NCBI RefSeq assembly: GCF_003033925.1
Contig: NZ_CP028365.1
Span: 2,790,001 to 2,854,000 of the forward strand
Direction of reading: 5' to 3'
Source of the DNA: Tannerella serpentiformis
GTDB lineage: Bacteria; Bacteroidota; Bacteroidia; Bacteroidales; Tannerellaceae
DNA: 64,000 nucleotides
A program made the position numbers and the translations under genes. Every line of letters starts with the position of its first letter. The stretch's first letter is position 1. Below the pieces are notes generated by a model, which ran no database searches, was not told the DNA's origin, and worked only from the letters and a program-made list of their open reading frames with translations. Below, piece after piece: positions 1-7,616 of the stretch.

Positions 1-1221
1 AGCTGCTCGACCATCCGGCGGTACCTGAAAAACGTGGTCAACGAGACGGCCGTCTATGCCGACCGCAACGGCCAGTTCGACTACGCCAACTCGCAGCGCC
101 CGAAGCATGTGCGACACAATGGCAGGTTTGCCCTCTCCAAAATCTCGATGGACGACGCCGTCCTGTCCCGAAAAAGCACCCGCGGCTGGGTGGCCAAATA
201 CCTCTGCGTGGACGTCGTCTCGGGCTACTGGTTCCGCCCGGCCTACACCGTGGGCACACCGACGTTGGACACCGTGATGGAGGCCTTCCGCAACGTCTTT
301 TGCGAGCTCACGGAGCTGGGTCTGCCCATGCCGGCCGAGCTGGAAGTGGAGCATCACCTGATGCAAAACATCGAATGGCTGCCCGAGGCCTTCCAATTCG
401 TCCGATTCTGTTCGTCGCCCACCGAGAAACGGGCCGAGCACAACATCCGGTCGCTCAAATGGGGCACATCGAAGAAGCAAGGGCACATGCGCGGCCGTTG
501 GTACGGCAAGGCGGAGGCCTTCAAAAGCGTGCGCAACAAGGTGCATGGTGATTTCATCGATCCCACCTTTCAACCGCAAACGATCATTGCCGACGATTTG
601 GCAGACATTGAGTTGCATAATAACGCCTTGCATCCACGGCAGAAAGAGTTCCCCGGGCTGACTCGCCGCGAGGTGCTTTTGAAGCACGCCAACCCGACGC
701 TGCGGCCAATCGCGCCGGAAAGGCTGTATAAACACATCGGCAACATAACCGAAACGACCATCCGCAACAACGACTACGTGCGGGTGGCCAATGCCGAGTT
801 CGCCCTTGCGGACTTCGATATGCTCAGCCGCCTCCAGCCGAACGATCGGCGCGTGACGGCCTACTGGCTGCCCCTCGAGGATGGCTCGGTGCCGTGCGTC
901 TACCTCTATCAGGGCGACGCCTACATCGGTCAGGCGACAGCTCGGGCGGAGATGGCCTACAACGAATGCGCCGCGGAACGCACTGAGGCGGACGAGGCGC
1001 GGATGCTCACGCAACATAAGCGTGCGGCGCGCTTCGACCGGATGATCCGCGAGCGGCGCCGAGAGATCCCCCAGGTGGGCCGGATCAGTAAAGAGACGGC
1101 TGAGGCCACGGCCGCGGCGCCCGTCCAAATCGTCGAAACCCGTCAGCCGATCGGCTATGAGGAAGACGAACTGACGGCCTCGATGGAGGATTGGGCCGCC
1201 CGCGCGATCGATCAATTATGA
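1..1221 (+). CDS. Mu-type transposase (MuA-like), 5' end outside window
   Basis: This is the C-terminal part of a DDE transposase that would catalyse integration and replicative transposition of the prophage. The frame is open from base 1, so the gene begins upstream; the GTG at 34 is only the first start-like codon. An acidic pair in ISMDDAVL, a VEHHLM segment and an EKRAEH segment near residues 135-145 look like the catalytic acidic residues of the Bacteroidales Mu-type transposases. The second position appears to be Glu rather than Asp. The C-terminal third (about residues 250-395) fits the Mu C-terminal beta-barrel plus a charged tail that would contact MuB. A MuB-like gene follows at 1550. 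Family call is by motif and context. Confidence 0.85.
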   Translation, partial: SCSTIRRYLKNVVNETAVYADRNGQFDYANSQRPKHVRHNGRFALSKISMDDAVLSRKSTRGWVAKYLCVDVVSGYWFRPAYTVGTPTLDTVMEAFRNVFCELTELGLPMPAELEVEHHLMQNIEWLPEAFQFVRFCSSPTEKRAEHNIRSLKWGTSKKQGHMRGRWYGKAEAFKSVRNKVHGDFIDPTFQPQTIIADDLADIELHNNALHPRQKEFPGLTRREVLLKHANPTLRPIAPERLYKHIGNITETTIRNNDYVRVANAEFALADFDMLSRLQPNDRRVTAYWLPLEDGSVPCVYLYQGDAYIGQATARAEMAYNECAAERTEADEARMLTQHKRAARFDRMIRERRREIPQVGRISKETAEATAAAPVQIVETRQPIGYEEDELTASMEDWAARAIDQL

Positions 1222-1237
1222 ACCAACAAAATAGAAA

Positions 1238-1513
1238 CTACTTAACACGAATAGGACATGTTTCGACAGGATAATATTGTAGAGAATGAGCAATCTGATA
1301 AAGTGGACAAAACGCCTCAAACGCATTTATCGCCTCGCAGAAAGCATATGGGTCAGCCGGCAATTCAACTAACCAATAGTTTTCCCCTTGCACCTGCCGG
1401 CAAGGGCATTTCATCAGCCGGGAAAACGACAAAAGAGCTTTGGTACTCTCGACGAACTGCTTGTCGGGCAGCTCGTCAGGGATCATGCATTCAAGCAAAT
1501 AATACTCAGTCAT
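1238..1513 (-). CDS. small hypothetical protein, antisense in the MuA-MuB gap
   Basis: This 91-residue frame runs against the flanking phage genes and fills the 330-bp gap between the transposase and the ATPase. The composition is protein-like (YYLLEC, a Cys-rich middle CPCRQ, aromatic residues). The DNA is clearly more AT-rich than its neighbours, which hints at separate acquisition. An in-frame TTG lies two codons upstream at 1519, but ATG at 1513 is preferred. No family was recognised and no Shine-Dalgarno is visible. It could be spurious, although no strong + strand frame competes in the gap. Confidence 0.45.
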   Translation of the reverse strand: MTEYYLLECMIPDELPDKQFVESTKALLSFSRLMKCPCRQVQGENYWLVELPADPYAFCEAINAFEAFCPLYQIAHSLQYYPVETCPIRVK

Positions 1514-1549
1514 AAGCAAGTAAGAATAACGTTAAAAACACGCGAATAT

Positions 1550-2443
1550 ATGAGCCTCACGAACGAATACAAAGAGAAAATCCGGGCCGCGCTGGCGGCG
1601 CGTCGGGGCAATTTCGACGGCTCGGACGCCCGCTTTGCCGCCACGCTTGGCATAGGCAGCGCGCAATACAGCCGCATCAAGCGGGGCGAGACGGTCGGGG
1701 TGCTGGCCGACGAAAAGTGGATCAGCATTGCCCGCCGCTTGGGCGTCGGCCTGACCGATGCGCCGGCATGGCAGACGGCCGAAACACCCGTCTTCAAATA
1801 CATCACGGCGCAGCTCGAAATGTGCCAGCAGAACGGCCTCTCGGCCATGCTCTGCGACCTGACCGACATCGGAAAGACCTACACCGCCCGGCAATATGTC
1901 AAAACGCACCGCAATGCCGTCTATGTGGATTGCTCGCAGGTCAAAACGCGGCAAAAGCTGCTACGGGGCATCGCCCGAGAGTTTGGCGTGGGTAGCACGG
2001 GGCGGCTGGCGGACGTCTACAACGACCTCGTGTTCTACCTCAAAACGCTCGATCGGCCGCTGGTCATCCTCGACGAGGCGGGCGACCTCAGCTATGAGGC
2101 TTTCCTCGAGATCAAAGCCCTATGGAACGCCACGGAGCACTGCTGCGGGTATTACATGATGGGCGCGGATGGCCTCAGCGAAAAGATCCGCCGGGCCATC
2201 GACAACAAGAAGGTGGGCTACGCCGAAATCTTCGGCCGCTTTGGCAAGCGCTACGGCAAGGTCGTGCCCACGGCCCGCGAAGAGGCCGAGCGCTTCCTGC
2301 AACTGACGGCCGCGATGATCATCAAAGCCAACGCCGGAGCGGATACGGATGTGAATCGCCTGCTGCGCCGCCTGATGGGCGAAGACAACACGCCATCCCT
2401 CCGACGGATAAACATCGAACTCTCGAAGGGAACTAACAACTAA
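1550..2443 (+). CDS. MuB-like transposition ATPase
   Basis: This 297-residue AAA+ ATPase probably captures target DNA and activates the transposase. Residues 1-75 resemble a helix-turn-helix (DARFAATLGIGSAQYSRIKRG) like the N-terminal domain of MuB. The P-loop is CDLTDIGKTYTA near residues 103-114, keeping GKT but lacking the usual first Gly. Walker B is LVILDEAGDL near residue 165. The frame is open upstream to 1388, but ATG at 1550 begins the recognisable domain and agrees with MuB length. It follows the transposase and precedes a second ATPase, the normal early order of Mu-type phages. Confidence 0.85.
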   Translation: MSLTNEYKEKIRAALAARRGNFDGSDARFAATLGIGSAQYSRIKRGETVGVLADEKWISIARRLGVGLTDAPAWQTAETPVFKYITAQLEMCQQNGLSAMLCDLTDIGKTYTARQYVKTHRNAVYVDCSQVKTRQKLLRGIAREFGVGSTGRLADVYNDLVFYLKTLDRPLVILDEAGDLSYEAFLEIKALWNATEHCCGYYMMGADGLSEKIRRAIDNKKVGYAEIFGRFGKRYGKVVPTAREEAERFLQLTAAMIIKANAGADTDVNRLLRRLMGEDNTPSLRRINIELSKGTNN

Positions 2444-2537
2444 AAACGAAAAACGAAAAGTCCTGCCGGCAGGAGCGGTGAATCTCATCCGGCTATACCC
2501 TGGCAGTTTTTACCTTTTCACTTTTAGATTTTAGCTT
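2440..2537. repeat. AT-rich palindromic intergenic element, copy 1
   Basis: The gap holds purine-rich AAACGAAAAACGAAAAG on the left, the palindrome TCCTGCCGGCAGGA in the middle, and pyrimidine-rich CTTTTCACTTTTAGATTTTAG on the right. Together they form a long imperfect inverted repeat directly before the next start codon. Related elements occur at 3158-3256 and 9876-9986, with a half-copy at 23581-23605. Confidence 0.7.
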
Positions 2538-3173
2538 ATGAAAAGAGCATTGACGGCGCGCAATGTGCTGACCACAAAGTTCAACACCCTCGGGTTCGAC
2601 GGTGTATGGCGCGATGCGGTGGGTGAGCCCGAACTGACGGGCAGCTGGATCATCTATGGCGACACGAAGAATGGCAAAACGACCTTCGCCATGATGCTAT
2701 CCAAGTATCTGACCGCCTTCGGCCGCGTGGCCTACAACAGCGTCGAGGAGGGCAATTCGCGGACGATCCAGATGGCTGTCGACCGCGCCGGCCTGCTCGA
2801 GGCGGGCGCCCGCTGGATACTGCTCGACCGCGAAAGCAAGGACGAGCTTTGCGAAAGGCTGCGGCGGCAACGCAGTGCGGACATCGTCTTTATCGATTCC
2901 GTGCAATTCATGGATCTGAAGTTTTCAGAATACAAAGACCTCAAACGACGCTTCCCCACGAAGCTGTTCGTCTACATCAGTCACGTGGACGGCCGTCGCC
3001 CCTCGACGCCCACGGCCCTGCGCATCCTGCGCGATGCCAACGTGGCCTTCCGCATCGAGGGGTTCAAAGCCTTCCCCACGAGCCGTTACGGCGGCGGTCG
3101 CCCGGTGGTGATCTGGGATAAAGGCGCGGATGAATACTGGGGGCGGGAGGTAAACGGAAAAACGAAAAGCTAA
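2538..3173 (+). CDS. RecA-fold ATPase of the early phage region
   Basis: This 211-residue P-loop protein has Walker A GDTKNGKTTF near residues 41-50 and a Walker B-like hydrophobic strand ADIVFIDSVQF near residue 112. VYISHVDG near residue 150 could carry a sensor residue. The layout resembles RecA/DnaB-type ATPases that accompany MuB in Bacteroidales Mu-type prophages. The exact role (replication restart, loading or target choice) cannot be read from the sequence. It starts right after palindromic element 1, and element 2 follows its stop. Confidence 0.65.
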   Translation: MKRALTARNVLTTKFNTLGFDGVWRDAVGEPELTGSWIIYGDTKNGKTTFAMMLSKYLTAFGRVAYNSVEEGNSRTIQMAVDRAGLLEAGARWILLDRESKDELCERLRRQRSADIVFIDSVQFMDLKFSEYKDLKRRFPTKLFVYISHVDGRRPSTPTALRILRDANVAFRIEGFKAFPTSRYGGGRPVVIWDKGADEYWGREVNGKTKS

Positions 3174-3256
3174 AAATGAAAAGTTGCCGGGTACCCGACC
3201 GGCCCCCTCCTGCCGGTAGGACTTTTAGTTTTTACCTTTTAGATTTTAGTTCAAAG
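3158..3256. repeat. AT-rich palindromic intergenic element, copy 2
   Basis: Same design as the element at 2440: an AAAACGAAAAGC-type left arm overlapping the end of the upstream gene, a centre with TGCCGGGTACCCGACCGG and TCCTGCCGGTAGGA, and a right arm CTTTTAGATTTTAG that ends just before the next ATG. The centre also contains the GGGTACCC joint seen in head-to-head copies of the GC-rich element. Confidence 0.65.
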
Positions 3257-3257
3257 A

Positions 3258-3758
3258 ATGATGAAAACAATAGACAACGATCACCGGAAGCGGCAACTAC
3301 TGAAGCGCTTCCACATGCTGCTGAACAGGGCGCGGATCGATGAGGACGGTAAGCGCGAGATCCTCGCCTCGTATGGCGTAGAGCATTCCTCGGAAATGGA
3401 TTGCGCAGGGCTGGCCGACGTGTGCAGTAAACTGGCCGTGGCGATGACCCCGCGGGCGTCCGAGGCTGACCGCTGGCGCAAGCGGGTGATGGCCGCCGTG
3501 TTCGGCTACTGCCAAGCAATGGACTATGAGGCGGATGTAAATCGGGTAAAGGCTATTGCCTGCCGAGCGGCCGGGGCAACGAACTTCAACCGCATTCCGC
3601 TGGATCGTTTACGCAGCCTTTACAACGCCTTTATGCAGCGTGTAAAAGACATTGAAAAGGTCGGCCGAATGGCGGATACACCTCAGGGCGGCGGGGGCTT
3701 CCTCTATGTGATGTTCCCCGACGGACGGAAAGAGATCCCTGGGCGCATAAACAGATAA
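3258..3758 (+). CDS. GemA/Gp16-like phage regulatory protein
   Basis: This basic, helical 166-residue protein resembles the Mu Gp16/GemA family, which modulates host gene expression and DNA topology early in infection. The supporting pattern is an N-terminal KRQLLKRFHMLL helix, a central WRKRVMAAVFGYCQAM segment, and LDRLRSLYNAFMQRVKDIEK near residues 118-138. ATG at 3258 or 3261 would serve. The C-terminal glycine-rich piece (TPQGGGGFLYVMFPDG) is unusual and its role is unknown. Position in the early operon supports the call. Confidence 0.6.
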   Translation: MMKTIDNDHRKRQLLKRFHMLLNRARIDEDGKREILASYGVEHSSEMDCAGLADVCSKLAVAMTPRASEADRWRKRVMAAVFGYCQAMDYEADVNRVKAIACRAAGATNFNRIPLDRLRSLYNAFMQRVKDIEKVGRMADTPQGGGGFLYVMFPDGRKEIPGRINR

Positions 3759-3780
3759 ACACCTAAACGCATAAACAGAA

Positions 3781-4428
3781 ATGACAACAGTAGAAATGAC
3801 GGCCGAGGAGCGCCAAGAGTTTGAGGCCTACAAACTGGCTAAAGAGAAAAAAGCGGCGGAGGCCAAACGGAAGTCCGATCGCGAAGCCTACACGGAATTG
3901 GTGGATGAGACGATCGCGGCCGTAATGCCCGAGCTGACGAATATCAGCGAGGCTATCGCCCAGAAAAAGACGGCCGCGGCGGAGGCCTTCCGCGGGGCAT
4001 TAGAGATGAAGGCGGAGCTGTTCGGCGTCAAAGACGATCAGCAGTCGCACACGTTCACCAACTCCGAGGGCACGATGCGCATCACCATCGGGCACTACAT
4101 GCTCGACAATTACCGCGACACGGTGAACGAGGGTATCGCGATGGTCAAAACGTACATCGAATCGCAGGCCCGCGACGATGCCAGCCGCGCGCTGGTCAAG
4201 GCCATCCTGCGGCTGCTGTCGCGCGACGAGGCGGGCAATCTGAAGGCCTCCCGCGTGCTACAACTGCAAAAGATGGCCGAGGAAACGGGTGACGAACGCT
4301 TTATAGAGGGCGTGCGCATCATCCAAGAGAGCTACCAACCCACGCCCTCGAAAGACTACATCCGCGCGGCGGTACGCGACGAGTCGGGCGCCTGGGTGGC
4401 CATCCCCTTAAGCATGACGGACGTATGA
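3781..4428 (+). CDS. DUF3164-family early phage protein
   Basis: This 215-residue protein has an acidic/basic helical N-terminus (AEERQEFEAYKLAKEKKAAE) predicted as coiled coil to about residue 60. A conserved middle follows (SEGTMRITIGHYMLDNYRDT near residues 103-122), then a C-terminal helix bundle ending SYQPTPSKDYI. This fits DUF3164, a family found almost only in Mu-type phages beside GemA; no activity is established. The stop overlaps the start of the next gene (ATGA at 4425), which implies translational coupling. Confidence 0.7.
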   Translation: MTTVEMTAEERQEFEAYKLAKEKKAAEAKRKSDREAYTELVDETIAAVMPELTNISEAIAQKKTAAAEAFRGALEMKAELFGVKDDQQSHTFTNSEGTMRITIGHYMLDNYRDTVNEGIAMVKTYIESQARDDASRALVKAILRLLSRDEAGNLKASRVLQLQKMAEETGDERFIEGVRIIQESYQPTPSKDYIRAAVRDESGAWVAIPLSMTDV

Positions 4429-4919
4429 TCATCGCAGTAGACTTTGACGGAACGATCCACGACGGCCAGTGGCCGAGGATCGGCGAGGCGATGCCTGGGG
4501 CGCGTGAGGCGATCAACGCTCTGCGCGCCGAAGGGCACTACATCATTATCTGGACATGCCGCGAAGGGCGCCAGCAAACGGAGATGGTGAACTGGCTGCT
4601 TGAAAAGGGCATTGGTTTCGATCGAATCAATGATCATCAGCCGGATCAGGTGGTGACCTATGGCAGCGACGCGCGCAAGGTGTATGCGCATTGCTACGTG
4701 GACGATAAGAACGTAGGCGGGATGCTCCCGTGGAAAGATATTGCCGCGTGGATCCGCCGCCAGGAAGAGGCCTACCGGGCGGCGGCCTCTACCGAGGCAG
4801 GGAAGTTTGGCCGGGGGGATCTCAAGGCCACCAGTGAACCTTGCCGGGTACATGCCTGCGAAGTTTGTCGGACGCATGCCACCGAGAATAACACATCGGA
4901 AACGGTCAGCGAGGAGTAA
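4425..4919 (+). CDS. HAD-like hydrolase with a repeat-derived C-terminal tail
   Basis: This small HAD-superfamily protein starts with the nucleophile motif AVDFDGT at residues 4-10. Motif II is WTCR near residue 43, and a late acidic motif YVDDKN lies near residue 95. It is probably a phosphatase without a large cap domain, of the type seen in Bacteroidales phages. The recognisable domain ends near residue 118. The rest of the 164 residues is translated from three partial copies of the GC-rich element (4777-4880), so the original C-terminus is altered, though the catalytic part looks intact. Confidence 0.75.
   Translation: MIIAVDFDGTIHDGQWPRIGEAMPGAREAINALRAEGHYIIIWTCREGRQQTEMVNWLLEKGIGFDRINDHQPDQVVTYGSDARKVYAHCYVDDKNVGGMLPWKDIAAWIRRQEEAYRAAASTEAGKFGRGDLKATSEPCRVHACEVCRTHATENNTSETVSEE
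4777..4880 (+). repeat. GC-rich hairpin element, three partial copies
   Basis: Three pieces of the same element run in tandem inside the HAD frame: a hairpin with AAGTTTGGCCGGGG (4777-4817), GAACCTTGCCGGGTACATG (4835-4853), and TGCGAAGTTTGTCGGACGC (4857-4875). They diverge from each other, so they are older or partly degraded copies. Confidence 0.75.
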
Positions 4920-4949
4920 AACAGGATGGCGGCGGGGATGATTCATATC

Positions 4950-4987
4950 GGGGCGGCTGCGGCCGCCTGCGAAGTTTGGCCGGGTAC
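4950..4987 (+). repeat. GC-rich hairpin element, full copy
   Basis: A 38-bp unit: the perfect palindrome GGCGGCTGCGGCCGCC-type head followed by TGCGAAGTTTGGCCGGGTAC. It replaces motif I of the methyltransferase. This copy and that at 14289-14326 are good type members. Confidence 0.85.
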
Positions 4988-5190
4988 GCGCGGGGGCGGC
5001 ATCGAGACGGTCGTATCGTGTGAGATCGGCGCATTTGGTTCCGACGTGTTGGCCTCCCTGTTCCCCGCCGCCTATCATCATAAAGACATCCGTACACTGA
5101 CAAAAACGATCATCGATGAAAGACTTATTCCACGATTCGGCACCGACTATGGCCGCCGTACGATACTCACCGGGGGCAGCCATCGGGCCT

Positions 5191-5227
5191 GTACCCGGCA
5201 GACTTCGCCGGCGCCCGCAGGCGCCCC
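5191..5227 (-). repeat. GC-rich hairpin element, inverted copy
   Basis: Reads GTACCCGGCAGACTTCGCCG then GCGCCCGCAGGCGCC on the + strand, so it is the element in reverse. It sits at the junction where methyltransferase motif IV to IX has been lost and the frame changes. Confidence 0.85.
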
Positions 5228-5379
5228 GCCGTGCCGATAAACGATTCAACGAAGAAGCCCTAAGAGCGGCCGGCAACGCGATTGTCCCGCAAGTGGCTTA
5301 TGAGATTATACGGGGGATCGTAGAGATAGAGCGGGGGGAGCATTTTCCTGACGTCAGGAAAGAAGTAGACAAGGTATAA

Positions 5380-5547
5380 GAGTAAGATGTTATAAATTTC
5401 TTTTGATAGGGGCGGCCGGAGTCCGGGATGGATAGGCCGCCTTTGCTGTATATAGGCGGGTGACATTGTGTCTATCTTTTCACCTGCCAAATCGTCGCCC
5501 TTTCCCTCCGCTTTTGCTTCCTTTGCAAAAGCAAGGACAAGCAATCA
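5380..5547. other. short intergenic stretch with hairpin
   Basis: There is no gene here. A hairpin CTTTTGCTTCCTTTGCAAAAG lies at about 5509-5530, and a similar TTTTCTTGC/GCAAGAAAA hairpin lies inside the tape measure insertion near 14450. TAGGGGCGGCCGGAG near 5408 resembles the head of the GC-rich element. Confidence 0.4.
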
Positions 5548-5853
5548 ATGATGACCGGACAGAACCAGACGAAAGAGACGGAGGGAAATCCTTCCATGTG
5601 TTTGACACGGGTGGAGCGTCGCGAGGCGCGCCGCCGGCTGCTGGCAGCGCGTTTCTATTACTGGACAGAGGTACGCCGTCGCCGCTTCGATGATGTGATG
5701 CACATTCTGTCCGAGCATGAGTTTTTCGTAGACGAACGGTCTATTATGGACGTGCTGCGTGGGGTCAGCCACTACCTGTCCGACCTACATACCCGCCGCG
5801 AAACAGCCGCCGCCCTCCGTCGTGCCTACCCCTCGTGGAACTGGGAGGGGTAA
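5548..5853 (+). CDS. small conserved-looking phage protein, unknown function
   Basis: A basic 101-residue protein with RREARRRLLAARFYYWTEV followed by a helical core (DDVMHILSEHEFFVDERSI) that looks like a small HTH-type fold. It ends in aromatic WNWEG. It lies downstream of the early operon and converges with the terminase remnant, with only 9 bp between the two stops. Similar short proteins with a YYYWSE-like opening are common at this place in Bacteroidales Mu-type phages, but no function is known to me. Second ATG at 5551. Confidence 0.6.
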   Translation: MMTGQNQTKETEGNPSMCLTRVERREARRRLLAARFYYWTEVRRRRFDDVMHILSEHEFFVDERSIMDVLRGVSHYLSDLHTRRETAAALRRAYPSWNWEG

Positions 5854-5862
5854 AAAACGCTT

Positions 5863-7161
5863 TCAATACCTTTTCTTATTCACCGGCCGCGTGCCGATCG
5901 ACCACGCCGTGGGGGTGATGGCGGCAACCTTACGCTGAGCCACGAAGTAACCCCCTTCCACTGCGTCTGGGCCGTCGGCTGGGGCGGGGAGTCCATCATC
6001 GAAGAGCTTAAACTGTTCCTCGAGTCGCTGCATGTGGGGATTCTCTTTTTCGGCAATGTTGAAAATCAGGTTGCCCGCCCGATTGAGCGGCTCAAGGTTG
6101 CCTTCAATTCGGGCGAACTTATCCGGTTTGGCTCGTTCGTCGGGTGCGATAGAGATGATGAATTTCCGTTCGATGGCCTTTTGCAGGAAAAGCGGCTTGA
6201 AAACCTGTTCGTAGAAGGGATCCTGTAGCTTGTTATTCTCGATGTAGTTGTAAATCGTCGTACGGTCGCGGACGTAATCCTTTTGGTAGTAGTACCAATT
6301 GACGAACTCATCATTGGTGACGTGGTCGAGGAAGGCCGTAATGACATACAGACGGCCATCCAAAATGCCCAAAAGCACGTTCGACTTAAACGATCCGAGC
6401 GCTTTCACGCCTTTGCGGTGCGTCGTACGATTGGAGGGCGCCGGGTCGCCATAACTAATGAGGAAAGGAAACTTATTAAGCGGGGGCACGGCGCCCCATG
6501 TGATCTCTTTGAAGTACGTCCCTTCAACCACTGGGTTGTTGAAGCATTCCTTTTGCGCCGAGGCGGCCGACACCTGAGCGAGTACTTCGTCGATCATCGC
6601 CTCCGTATTCTTTTCCGGCCAGACCGAAACGCCCTCAGCAAAGTCTCGCTTGGGGTCGGGGCGGCGGATGTCTACCATTCGGATATTGATGATGTCCCAA
6701 TTTCCCAGCGGCTTATTCCGCCCGGCCAGCTCACGGGCACGCGCACCGGCTCGGGCAATACAGCAATCGCGGGCGATGATGTTGCCGCACCAAATAACCA
6801 ACAGGGGCTCGCTGAATGAGCGTGTAAAGTAGAGGGCTTGCTCTGGTCCAGTTCCATTTGTCGGCGATGATTTCAGGATTGCGGCATTCTTCATCCGTGT
6901 CGAAATCGTCGGGGGCGGCTGCGGCCGCCGGCGAAGTTTGGCCGGGGGCGGCTGCTGCCGCCAGCGAAGTTGGCCGGGTACATGAGGGAGGGGAGTGGGA
7001 ACAGCTCTTTGATCCATTCTGGGCGGGATGCGCCTCAGGGGCCATTGGCGGCGCTTTTCGCGTTCGGCCACGGGCATGGCGCGATCGATGGCCGTTTCTT
7101 CGCGGATGGATTGCAGGTATTGCTCCCATTCCTGTAAAGCCTGTTTGTCCGTCAGCTTCAT
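5863..7161 (-). pseudogene. large terminase, ATPase domain replaced by repeats
   Basis: From LYFTRSFSEPLLVIWCGN onward this is a phage large terminase: the end of the ATPase domain, then a nuclease domain with LISYGDPAPS, FVNWYYYQ and a C-terminal acidic region. The first 45 residues (IREETAIDRAMPVAEREKRR) also look native. Between them the Walker A half is gone and two tandem GC-rich elements (6911-6981) stand in its place. The Walker B-like segment DDFDTDEECRNPEII is present only in a different frame (near 6870-6905). A native PEWIKELFPL-like piece is in the third frame. At least two frame changes plus loss of the P-loop mean DNA packaging by this gene is not expected. Confidence 0.85.
6911..6981 (+). 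repeat. two tandem GC-rich hairpin elements inside terminase
   Basis: GGCGGCTGCGGCCGCC plus GGCGAAGTTTGGCCGGG (6911-6946) is followed directly by GGCGGCTGCTGCCGCC plus AGCGAAGTTGGCCGGGTAC (to 6981). They are the only adjacent head-to-tail pair of nearly complete copies in the window. Confidence 0.85.
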
Positions 7162-7162
7162 C

Positions 7163-7350
7163 GGAGCATCTCTTTAATGTATTGATCGAATAGGGCGCTG
7201 ACCTCGATGGCCTTTGTGGGATCGAAGGCGCGCAGCGAGGGTTCAGTAAGGCCTGCGATACATTGATCACATCGCGGACACCACTACCGGGCCCGGTGCG
7301 CCGGGCGGCGAAGTTTGACCTGTTACCTGCATATCGGTTCCGCTCCGAGC
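7163..7350 (-). pseudogene. remnant of a gene upstream of terminase (small terminase position)
   Basis: Read on the minus strand, the piece ending SALFDQYIKEMLR overlaps the terminase start (CGATGA at the junction), as expected for a coupled upstream gene. Its preceding residues are TEPSLRAFDPTKAIEV. A further possible native piece, VRDVINVSQALL, is in another frame. An inverted GC-rich element (7287-7328) interrupts the 5' end. The position suggests a small terminase subunit or similar packaging protein; too little is left for a family call. Confidence 0.45.
7287..7328 (+). repeat. GC-rich hairpin element
   Basis: Head GGGCCCGGTGCGCCGGGC followed by GGCGAAGTTTGACCTGTTAC. The tail is a variant of the usual GGCCGGGTAC. 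It interrupts the packaging-gene remnant. Confidence 0.75.
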
Positions 7351-7616
7351 CTCTTTTCACCCCCTTCCTACACCGCTAATTGTCGGAAAAACAAGTGCCG
7401 ACTGCCCGGATCCCCACGGCAAAGAGCCGCCGATTTTAACCGTTAAAACCGCCTGAATCCGCAGTTCTTTACACGCCGATTTGCGGGGCGTCTGAGCGCC
7501 CTTCACCTTTGCCGCCGAATCAACAAACCAACGAACCAACTAACAACTAACAACTAACAACTAACAACGAACAACTAAACACCTAAACAAACCAACAACC
7601 AACAACAAACATCAGT
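7351..7616 (+). promoter_or_regulatory. divergent intergenic region with A/C-rich leader
   Basis: No gene is seen. A weak promoter match (TTTG near 7473 and CACCTTTG near 7505) could serve the downstream gene. It is followed by a long A/C-rich leader with many AACTAACAAC and AACAACCAAC tracts running to the ATG at 7617. Such unstructured A-rich leaders precede several genes in this prophage. Confidence 0.3.

Larger units (their letters stand above)
4926..5379 (+). pseudogene. C5-cytosine DNA methyltransferase, gutted remnant
   Basis: Three separated pieces of a Dcm-type enzyme remain. MIHI at the start is followed by repeat-encoded residues. Then ETVVSCEIGAFGSDVL (motif II region) runs through to RRTILTGG, which should lead into the catalytic PCQ of motif IV. 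In another frame, EEALRAAGNAIVPQVAYEI is the classic motif X at the C-terminus, ending at 5379. Motif I (the SAM-binding FxGxG) and everything from motif IV to IX are missing. GC-rich elements at 4950-4987 and 5191-5227 sit exactly in those places. The frames do not connect, so no enzyme can be made. In life it probably protected phage DNA from restriction. Confidence 0.85.

Noticed and set aside
1388-1549. Upstream extension of the MuB-like ATPase to 1388
   Set aside because: The extra 54 residues are not protein-like, lie in the AT-rich insert and overlap the antisense frame; ATG 1550 starts the HTH domain.
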